Shown: positions 1-4,877 of the stretch, one piece after another
Numbering within the stretch: the stretch's first letter is position 1
How the letters are laid out: each line of letters opens with the position of its first letter
Assembly (NCBI GenBank): GCA_039817245.1
Contig: JBCBWF010000168.1
Location: forward strand, 1-10,116
Source of the DNA: Thermohalobaculum sp039817245
GTDB taxonomy: Bacteria > Pseudomonadota > Alphaproteobacteria > Rhodobacterales > Rhodobacteraceae
Direction: 5' to 3'
DNA: 10,116 bases
Position numbers and translations under genes: made by a program
Notes under the pieces: model-generated
What the model was told of the DNA's origin: nothing
Database searches by the model: none
The model's input: the letters and a program-made list of their open reading frames with translations, nothing else

Positions 1-42
1 CCTCGGGCGTGTCGTAGAGCGTCTCGGGCGGGCCGACCTGCA
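1..42. repeat. 42-bp inverted copy of 141-182 at the window edge (probable fold-back junction)
   Basis: Bases 1-42 are an exact reverse complement of bases 141-182; base 43 no longer pairs with base 140. The copied segment is coding sequence of the ATPase just downstream. Read in the ATPase frame, bases 2-37 give residues unlike the conserved region before the H-loop of MalK/UgpC ATPases, whereas the family-like sequence LHRRLGTTF begins at 38, so true sequence resumes around 38-43. The short stretch ctgca fits both sides and could be the joining microhomology. The arms are about 98 bases apart. A library or assembly fold-back artefact at a contig end is the simplest reading; a real inverted duplication is possible but would destroy the ATPase. 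Confidence 0.85.
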
Positions 43-619
43 CCGCCGCCTCGGCACCACCTTCGTCTACGTCACCCACGACCAGGTGGAGGCGATGACC
101 ATGTCCACCCGCGTCTCGGTGATGATCGAGGGCGCGATCCTGCAGGTCGGCCCGCCCGAGACGCTCTACGACACGCCCGAGGACCTGCGCGTCGCGCGCT
201 TCATCGGCAGCCCCGCGATCAACGAGATCGCCGCCGAGACCGACGCCACCGGCCGCCTCGCCATCGCCGCACCCGACCCGCGATCCGACCCGCGATCCGA
301 CCCCGGCCTCACCCTCGCCGTCCGCCCCGAGGCGCTCACCCTCGCGGAGGCGCCCGAGCAGCCCGGCCTCATGCCCCTCGGCACCGCCCGGATCGACCGC
401 ATCGAGAATCTCGGCGCCGAGGTCCTCCTCTATCTCCGCCGCACCGAGGGCGACGGCCCGCTCACCATGCGCCGCAGCGCCGCCGACTACGCGGCCTGGC
501 GCGACAGCGGCCGCCTCTCCGAGCCCGCGCTGCCCGTCGCCGCGCGCCGTGCCGATCTGCACCTCTTCGGGCCGGACGGGCGGCGCCGCGCGCAGCCGGC
601 CTCCTCGGCCGCTGCATGA
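38..619 (+). CDS. ABC transporter ATP-binding protein, CUT1 (MalK/UgpC) type, 5' truncated
   Basis: This is the C-terminal part of the cytoplasmic ATPase that powers the importer encoded downstream. Visible are the H-loop (VTHDQVEAMTM, bases 71-103; His codon at 77-79) and the family sequence GxxxQVGPPETLYDTPEDLRVARFIGSPAIN that ends the nucleotide-binding domain. A TOBE-like regulatory domain follows, with the typical VRPEALTLA stretch. Walker A, the signature motif, Walker B and the D-loop are missing because the window begins here, and bases 1-42 are an inverted copy and not part of the gene. The C-terminal arm is fairly short and ends in an Ala/Arg-rich tail. Its TGA overlaps the permease ATG by four bases (616-619), implying translational coupling. 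The substrate cannot be read from the ATPase. Confidence 0.93.
   Translation: MHRRLGTTFVYVTHDQVEAMTMSTRVSVMIEGAILQVGPPETLYDTPEDLRVARFIGSPAINEIAAETDATGRLAIAAPDPRSDPRSDPGLTLAVRPEALTLAEAPEQPGLMPLGTARIDRIENLGAEVLLYLRRTEGDGPLTMRRSAADYAAWRDSGRLSEPALPVAARRADLHLFGPDGRRRAQPASSAAA
274..303 (+). repeat. 12-bp tandem repeat, 2.5 copies, inside the ATPase gene
   Basis: The unit cgacccgcgatc occurs at 274-285 and 286-297 and is followed by half a unit. It is in frame and encodes DPRSDPRSDP in the loop before the TOBE strand. Because 12 is a multiple of three, slippage would lengthen or shorten the loop by four residues without breaking the gene. It probably has no function beyond a flexible spacer. Confidence 0.6.
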
Positions 620-1524
620 GCGAGACCGCCCGCCGCCGCGCCGAGCGCGCCCAGGCCTGGGCCGCGCTCACCCTCGCCACGCCGGCGGCACTCCTCCTCG
701 TCCTGCTCGTGCTCGGCCCGCTCCTCGGCGTCGCCGTCATCTCGCTGACGGACTGGCAGCTCGGCGCGCGCAGTCTCGCCTTCGTCGGCCTCGGCAACTA
801 TGCCGAGCTGGTGGAGGACCGGCTGTTCTGGATCTCCTTCGCCAACACGCTGATCTATACCGGCGTGGTCGTGCCGGTCAGCTTCGCGCTCGGCCTCCTC
901 ATCGCCATCCTCATCGAGGCGCATCCGAGCCTGCGCACCGCCTACCGGCTCAGCTTCTTCCTGCCGGTCGCGGCCACCGTCGTCGCCATGGCGCTGGTCT
1001 GGGAGTTCCTGCTCCACCCCACGCTCGGCCCCGTCAACCTGCTCCTGCGCGACGGGGGCTGGGAGGGGGCGAGCTGGCTGCACGACCGCGCCACCGTGCT
1101 CTGGACGCTCTGCGTCATCGGCATCTGGCTGAAGCTCGGCTACTACGTGATCCTCTTCATCGCCGGGCTGAAGGCGATCCCGCGCGAGCTCTACGAGGCG
1201 GCCGAGATCGACGGCGCGAGCGGCGCCTGGACCCAGTTCTCCATGATCACCTGGCCGCTGCTCGCGCCGGTCTCGCTCTTCGTCCTCGTGATCGCCTTCA
1301 TCCAGTCCATCCAGGTCTTCGAGACCGTGCTCGTCCTCACCCAGGGCGGGCCGAACAAGAGCTCGGAGGTGCTGCTCCACACCCTCTACCAGGAAGGCTT
1401 CGCCTATTTCCGCGTGGGCTATGCCGCGGCCCTCACCGTCATCTTCCTCGCGCTCGTCCTGCTCGCCACCGTCGTCAAGATGCGTGTGATCGAGCCGCGC
1501 GTGCATGCCGCGCGCGCGCGATGA
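616..1524 (+). CDS. ABC transporter permease 1 (MalF/UgpA-like, CUT1)
   Basis: This 302-residue inner-membrane protein forms one half of the importer channel. Hydrophobic spans lie at about residues 20-44, 72-100, 110-132, 160-184, 212-238 and 266-288, giving the usual six helices of a UgpA-type subunit without the extra N-terminal helices of enteric MalF. The EAA loop that docks on the ATPase is clear at residues 194-214 (EAAEIDGAS..., ending WPLLAP). The C-terminal half also has the family sequence TQGGPNKSSEVLLHTLYQEGF. The ATG start overlaps the ATPase stop (ATGA, 616-619), and the stop overlaps the next permease start (1521-1524). Family placement is firm; glycerol-phosphate specificity is only suggested by the neighbouring phosphodiesterase. 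Confidence 0.95.
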   Translation: MSETARRRAERAQAWAALTLATPAALLLVLLVLGPLLGVAVISLTDWQLGARSLAFVGLGNYAELVEDRLFWISFANTLIYTGVVVPVSFALGLLIAILIEAHPSLRTAYRLSFFLPVAATVVAMALVWEFLLHPTLGPVNLLLRDGGWEGASWLHDRATVLWTLCVIGIWLKLGYYVILFIAGLKAIPRELYEAAEIDGASGAWTQFSMITWPLLAPVSLFVLVIAFIQSIQVFETVLVLTQGGPNKSSEVLLHTLYQEGFAYFRVGYAAALTVIFLALVLLATVVKMRVIEPRVHAARAR

Positions 1525-2360
1525 CCGTCCGCGGCATCGGCCTCGCCTGGGCGCTCCGCCACGCGGTCCTCGTCGCAGGCGCGCTCTTCATGCTCGCCCC
1601 CTTCGTCTGGATGGTCTCCGCCTCGCTGAAGCCGGCCTACGAGATCGCCTCGGGCAGCGTCACCCTCCTGCCGCAGGAAAGCTGGGGCGCGGTGGAGAAC
1701 TACACCCGCGCGCTCACCGCGGTGCCGCTCCTGCGCTTTCTCGCCAATGGCGCGCTCGTCTGCGGCGCGATCCTCGCCATCCAGCTCGCCATCGCCATCC
1801 CCGCCGCCTATGCGCTGGCCAAGCTTCCGTTCCCGGGCCGGCGGCTCCTCTTCGGCGGCGTCCTGCTCGGGCTGCTGATCCCGCCGCAGGTGCCCGCCCT
1901 GCCGCTCTATGTCGGGCTCTACTCGGTCGGCCTCATCAACACCTATGCCGCGCTGATCCTGCCCTTCGCGCTCTCGGTCTTCGCGATCTTCCTGTTCCGC
2001 CAGTTCTTCCTGCAGATCCCGGAAAGCCTGCTCGAGGCCGCGCGGGTCGATGGCTACTCCGAGACCGGCATCTGCTGGGCCATCGTCGCGCCCAATGCCT
2101 GGCCCGCGATCGCGGCCTTCTCCGTCTTCTCGGTCGCCGCGCACTGGAACGACCTCTTCTGGCCGATCATCGTGATCTCCAGCACCGAGCTCGCGCCCCC
2201 GCCCCTCGGCATCGTGTTCTTCCGCAACGAGGAGGCCGGCAGCGACTACGGCGCGCTGATGGCGGCCACCGTCATCGTCTGCGCCCCGGTGCTCGCCCTC
2301 TTCGTGCTCGCCCAGCGCCGCTTCGTGGAGGGGATCACGCTGACCGGACTGAAAGGTTGA
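1521..2360 (+). CDS. ABC transporter permease 2 (MalG/UgpE-like, CUT1)
   Basis: This 279-residue inner-membrane protein is the second channel subunit. An N-terminal helix at about 9-34 ends in the family sequence FVWMVSASLKP, and further spans lie at about 72-100, 107-127, 135-160, 190-212 and 242-264. The EAA loop is EAARVDGYS at residues 172-180, ending at APNAWPA. The C-terminal RRFVEGITLTGLKG closely resembles the RFF(V)xGLTxGAVKG tail typical of MalG/UgpE proteins. I chose the ATG at 1521 because it makes a four-base ATGA overlap with the upstream stop and gives the family's normal length. The frame stays open upstream to 549, but that stretch is the out-of-frame shadow of permease 1. 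A strong hairpin follows immediately after the stop. Confidence 0.95.
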   Translation: MTVRGIGLAWALRHAVLVAGALFMLAPFVWMVSASLKPAYEIASGSVTLLPQESWGAVENYTRALTAVPLLRFLANGALVCGAILAIQLAIAIPAAYALAKLPFPGRRLLFGGVLLGLLIPPQVPALPLYVGLYSVGLINTYAALILPFALSVFAIFLFRQFFLQIPESLLEAARVDGYSETGICWAIVAPNAWPAIAAFSVFSVAAHWNDLFWPIIVISSTELAPPPLGIVFFRNEEAGSDYGALMAATVIVCAPVLALFVLAQRRFVEGITLTGLKG

Positions 2361-2362
2361 CC

Positions 2363-2402
2363 CCGGGGCGGGGCACGCCTCTGCGCGCGCGCCCCGCCCC
2401 GG
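2363..2402 (+). terminator. GC-rich hairpin between permease and binding-protein genes
   Basis: Bases 2363-2374 and 2391-2402 form a perfect 12-bp, all-G/C stem around a 16-base loop, starting three bases after the permease 2 stop. No T-run follows, so it is not a textbook intrinsic terminator. It could attenuate transcription, or act as an RNA-stability barrier that sets different levels of membrane subunits and binding protein, as intergenic stem-loops do in several binding-protein operons. That role is inference; the stem is directly visible. Confidence 0.6.
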
Positions 2403-2459
2403 ACCCGCCCAAGGGCGCCGGCGGGGCTCCGGCCGAAGGCGCTCGAGACGACGACCCGT

Positions 2460-2465
2460 GGAGGA
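2460..2465 (+). promoter_or_regulatory. Ribosome binding site of the solute-binding protein
   Basis: GGAGGA at 2460-2465 is followed four bases later by the ATG at 2470. This site decides the start: the in-frame GTG at 2458 overlaps the Shine-Dalgarno itself, whereas the ATG directly begins a secretion signal. Confidence 0.75.
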
Positions 2466-2469
2466 CCAC

Positions 2470-3732
2470 ATGCGAGCCTATCTGCTGACCCCGATCCTGG
2501 CCGCCGCTGCCAGCCTGGCCGCCGCCGAGCCCGTCACCATCTCGGTGCACTACTCCTACCCCGATCTCGTGCGCCCCGTGCATGAGCGGATCGCCGAGAA
2601 GCTCATGGCCGACAATCCGAACATCAAGGTCGAGTTCAAGGCCGCCACGCCCGACTACAATGCCGGCATGCAGACCCTGCTGCGCGGCGCGGTCACCGGC
2701 GACATGCCCGACATCACCTTCCCGGGCATCAACTGGCAGCGCGTGGTCGTGGACCGCGGCCTCGCCCAGCCGATCGACGATCTCGTCGCCGCCGAGGACG
2801 AGTGGGAGGCCCGCGGCTACTCCCAGGCGCTGATGGATGTGGCCACCTTCGAGGGCAAGCTCTACGGCCTGCCGCTCGCCATCTCCACGCCGGTGGTGTT
2901 CTACAACGCCGATCTCGTGCGCCAGGCCGGCGGCGATCCCGCGAGCCTGCCGACCGACTGGGACGGCCTCTTCGACCTGGCCGGCCGCATCGACGCGCTC
3001 GGCGACGACATCATGGGCATGCATCTCTCCCATTACGGCGGCACCTGGTTCTGGCAGTCCCTCATCACCTCGCAGGGCGGCCGGATCATGACGCCGGACG
3101 AAACCAGCGTCGCCTTCGACAACGAGGTCGGCCTCGGCGCGCTGCGCCTCTACGACCGCGCCATGAAGGAAGGCGGCATGCAGTATATGAGCTTCGGCGA
3201 CGCCAAGAAGGCGTTCAATGCCGGCCAGCTCGGCTTCTACATCAACTCCACCGCCCAGATCGCGCGCAGCCTCAAGGATATCGGCGAGCGCTTCGAGCTC
3301 GCCACCGGCCCGCACCCGCTGCCCGCCGGGCGCCAGACGGGCCGCCTCGTCGCCGGCGGCAATGTCGGCATGATCCTCACCGACGACGAGGCCCGCCGCG
3401 CCGCCGCCTTCGAATACATCAAGCTCGCCGCCTCCGCCTGGGGCTCGACCGTGACGGTGACGGAGACCGGCTACATGCCGGTGAACAAGCTCGCCGCCGA
3501 CGACGCCGAGTACCTCAAGGCCTTCTACGAGGAGAACCCGATCTACACCACCACGCTCGATCAGATCGACGTCATCGCCACCTGGTACGCCTTCCCCGGC
3601 GAGAACGGGCTGAAGGCCTACAAGGCGATCCACGACAACGTGGTGACCGTGCTGACCGGCGAGGCCACGCCCGAGGCCGCCCTCGAGCAGATGACCGCCG
3701 ACGTCAACGCGCTGGTCGAGACCGCCGACTGA
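2470..3732 (+). CDS. ABC transporter extracellular solute-binding protein (UgpB-like, cluster B)
   Basis: This 420-residue periplasmic protein captures the substrate and delivers it to the two permeases. Starting at ATG 2470, residues 1-19 (MRAYLLTPILAAAASLAAA) form a Sec signal peptide with probable cleavage before EPVTISVHY. The mature part follows the SBP_bac_1/8 pattern: an NPNIKVEFKA strand, then a TLLRGAVTGDMPDI segment, and KLYGLPLAISTPVVFYNADLV at about residues 130-155. TWFWQSL with Trp193 and Trp195 is a position where related proteins place ligand-stacking aromatics. Further on come AFNAGQLGFYINSTAQ and MPVNK. Unusually for CUT1 operons, the gene follows the membrane subunits instead of leading them, and is separated from them by a 109-bp gap holding a strong hairpin. 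The ligand is not provable; sugar, glycerol-3-phosphate or a phosphodiester are candidates. Confidence 0.93.
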   Translation: MRAYLLTPILAAAASLAAAEPVTISVHYSYPDLVRPVHERIAEKLMADNPNIKVEFKAATPDYNAGMQTLLRGAVTGDMPDITFPGINWQRVVVDRGLAQPIDDLVAAEDEWEARGYSQALMDVATFEGKLYGLPLAISTPVVFYNADLVRQAGGDPASLPTDWDGLFDLAGRIDALGDDIMGMHLSHYGGTWFWQSLITSQGGRIMTPDETSVAFDNEVGLGALRLYDRAMKEGGMQYMSFGDAKKAFNAGQLGFYINSTAQIARSLKDIGERFELATGPHPLPAGRQTGRLVAGGNVGMILTDDEARRAAAFEYIKLAASAWGSTVTVTETGYMPVNKLAADDAEYLKAFYEENPIYTTTLDQIDVIATWYAFPGENGLKAYKAIHDNVVTVLTGEATPEAALEQMTADVNALVETAD

Positions 3733-3754
3733 CCCGTTCCCTCTCGTCCCCCTC

Positions 3755-3777
3755 GGGAGCCCGCCGCGCGGGCTCCC
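3755..3777 (+). terminator. Hairpin between binding-protein and phosphodiesterase genes
   Basis: Bases 3755-3763 and 3769-3777 form a perfect 9-bp stem with a 5-base loop, 22 bases after the binding-protein stop and 11 bases before the next ribosome binding site. There is no T-run. It may cap and stabilise the abundant binding-protein mRNA or partly terminate before the phosphodiesterase. Confidence 0.55.
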
Positions 3778-3787
3778 CATCCTCGCC

Positions 3788-3792
3788 GGAGG
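3788..3792 (+). promoter_or_regulatory. Ribosome binding site of the phosphodiesterase
   Basis: GGAGG lies five bases before the ATG at 3798. It fixes that start against a reading frame that remains open far upstream, through the shadow of the binding-protein gene. Confidence 0.7.
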
Positions 3793-3797
3793 CACCC

Positions 3798-4619
3798 ATG
3801 CTCCTCGCCCAGATCACCGACCTGCACATCAAGGCGCCCGGCAAGCGCGCCTATGCCGATGTCGACACGGCCGCGCATCTCGCCGCCGCCGTCGCGCATC
3901 TGAACGCGCTCGATCCGCGCCCCCGGCTCGTGGTGGCCAGCGGCGATCTCGTCGATACCGGCGCGCCGGAGGAATACGCGCATCTGCGCAGCCTGCTGGC
4001 ACCGCTCGAGATCCCCGTGGCGCTCCTGCCCGGCAATCACGACGACCGCGCCGGCCTGCGCGCCGCCTTCCCCGAGCATGACTACCTCGCCGCCGGCGGC
4101 CCCTATCTGCACTATGCCCGCGATCTCGGCCCGATCCGCCTCGTCTGCCTCGACACCCTGCGCGAGGACAGCCACTGGGGCGCGCTGGACGAGCCGCGCG
4201 CGGCCTGGCTGGAGGCGACCCTCGCCGAAGCGCCCGACCGCCCCACCGTGGTCGTCGCGCACCATCCGCCCTTCCGCACCGGCATGGCGATGCATGACGA
4301 GAACCGCCTCATCGGCCGCGAGCGCTTCGCCGGGATCCTGCGCGCCAACCCGCAGGTGGCGCTGCTTCTCACCGGCCATCTGCACCGCTCCATGGCCGTG
4401 CCCTGGGCCGGCGTCACCGCGCTCTGCCTCTCCAGCGTCGCGCATCAGGCCCTGCTCGATCTGCGCCCCGGCGCGGAGCTCGCGATCCGCATGGAGCCGC
4501 CCGCCTGCCTCCTGCTCGACTGGGACCCGACCGAGGGGTTCGTCACGCATTTCTCGCCCATCGGCGCGTTCGACGGCCCCCTCGCGATCTTCGACAAGGA
4601 CGGCAACCTGATCGACTGA
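3798..4619 (+). CDS. GpdQ/CpdA-like metallophosphodiesterase (class III cyclic-nucleotide/glycerophosphodiesterase family)
   Basis: This 273-residue cytoplasmic protein has no signal peptide and belongs to the calcineurin-like dinuclear metallophosphoesterases. All core ligand motifs are visible: Asp8 and His10 (TDLH), Asp50 (SGDLVDTG), Asn80 and His81 (GNHDD), His155-His156 (AHHPPF), and His194 and His196 (TGHLHR). From memory, Enterobacter GpdQ uses D8, H10, D50, N80, H156, H195 and H197 in 274 residues, so spacing and length match almost exactly. Family members cleave glycerophosphodiesters, cAMP or other phosphodiesters. Position at the end of a CUT1 transporter cluster suggests it hydrolyses the imported substrate in the cytoplasm, a job done by GDPD-type UgpQ in enteric ugp operons. 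A CpdA-like cAMP phosphodiesterase role is the main alternative. Confidence 0.92.
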   Translation: MLLAQITDLHIKAPGKRAYADVDTAAHLAAAVAHLNALDPRPRLVVASGDLVDTGAPEEYAHLRSLLAPLEIPVALLPGNHDDRAGLRAAFPEHDYLAAGGPYLHYARDLGPIRLVCLDTLREDSHWGALDEPRAAWLEATLAEAPDRPTVVVAHHPPFRTGMAMHDENRLIGRERFAGILRANPQVALLLTGHLHRSMAVPWAGVTALCLSSVAHQALLDLRPGAELAIRMEPPACLLLDWDPTEGFVTHFSPIGAFDGPLAIFDKDGNLID

Positions 4620-4646
4620 TCGCGTGCCCCTGAGCGCGCCATCCGC

Positions 4647-4675
4647 CGCCGCGCGGCTCCCGCTGCCGCGCGGCG
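4647..4675 (+). terminator. Probable terminator hairpin of the transporter/phosphodiesterase cluster
   Basis: Bases 4647-4657 and 4665-4675 form an 11-bp perfect stem with a 7-base loop, 27 bases after the phosphodiesterase stop. Each arm contains gccgcgcggc, which is itself palindromic, so cruciform or dimer forms are also possible. No T-run follows, but position at the end of a same-strand cluster and just before a promoter-like island makes termination the best guess. Confidence 0.6.
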
Positions 4676-4685
4676 CCAGTAACGG

Positions 4686-4770
4686 GCAAGTTGAGTCCAC
4701 CACTTCTGATTGAATTTGTGTCGAGTTTGCGGCGAATTAACGTTTTCGAATTGACGAATCCCGCCCCGGC
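4686..4770 (+). promoter_or_regulatory. AT-rich island, probable promoter/regulatory region of the giant gene
   Basis: This is the only clearly AT-richer patch in a very GC-rich window. It holds two copies of cgaatt (4733-4738 and 4747-4752), the palindromes aacgtt and ttcgaa, and several TTG hexamers. A weak sigma70-like pair is TTGAGT at 4691-4696 and ATTTGT at 4714-4719 with a 17-base spacer; the -10 match is poor. The composition supports a control region, but I cannot name the promoter class or the regulator. Confidence 0.4.
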
Positions 4771-4868
4771 ACGCACCCAGTTCGTGGGGTTCAGACGTGT
4801 TTTCAAGACAATCGTCGCAATGCGGCACCTGCGTATCGGTGTGCACCGGGTAACGGGTAACGGATAGC

Positions 4869-4873
4869 GAGGA
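4869..4873 (+). promoter_or_regulatory. Ribosome binding site of the giant gene
   Basis: GAGGA lies four bases before the ATG at 4878. An in-frame TAA at 4851-4853 with no ATG, GTG or TTG between it and 4878 means the protein cannot start earlier. This matters because the protein has no signal peptide. Confidence 0.7.
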
Positions 4874-4877
4874 CGCG

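Larger units (their letters stand above)
4620..4877. other. 258-bp intergenic region before the giant gene
   Basis: No protein gene is supported here. It begins with a strong hairpin (4647-4675), passes through an AT-richer island (about 4686-4760) unlike the rest of the window, and ends with a ribosome binding site. The heptamer gtaacgg occurs at 4679-4685 and as a tandem pair at 4850-4856 and 4857-4863, just ahead of the giant gene. An in-frame TAA at 4851-4853 closes the giant gene's frame upstream. Confidence 0.7.

Noticed and set aside
549..1520. Possible 324-residue N-terminal extension of permease 2
   Set aside because: The frame is open but encodes Arg/Ala/Pro-rich shadow sequence across permease 1. 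The ATGA overlap at 1521 and normal family length fix the start.
2458..2469. GTG start for the binding protein
   Set aside because: This GTG overlaps the Shine-Dalgarno sequence and would put four charged or polar residues before an otherwise standard signal peptide.
2335..3795. Minus-strand open frame of 486 codons opposite the binding-protein gene, and similar frames at 487-1506, 1419-2471 and 3618-4703
   Set aside because: These are high-GC shadows of genes with strong family motifs on the plus strand; none has a plausible ribosome binding site or recognisable domain.
2802..3797. Possible N-terminal extension of the phosphodiesterase
   Set aside because: It is the out-of-frame shadow of the binding protein. 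GGAGG at 3788 and the exact GpdQ-like numbering from ATG 3798 fix the start.
4691..4719. Confident sigma70 promoter call
   Set aside because: TTGAGT and ATTTGT with 17-base spacing is only a weak match and similar pairs arise by chance in AT-rich DNA; it is kept only as part of a low-confidence regulatory region.
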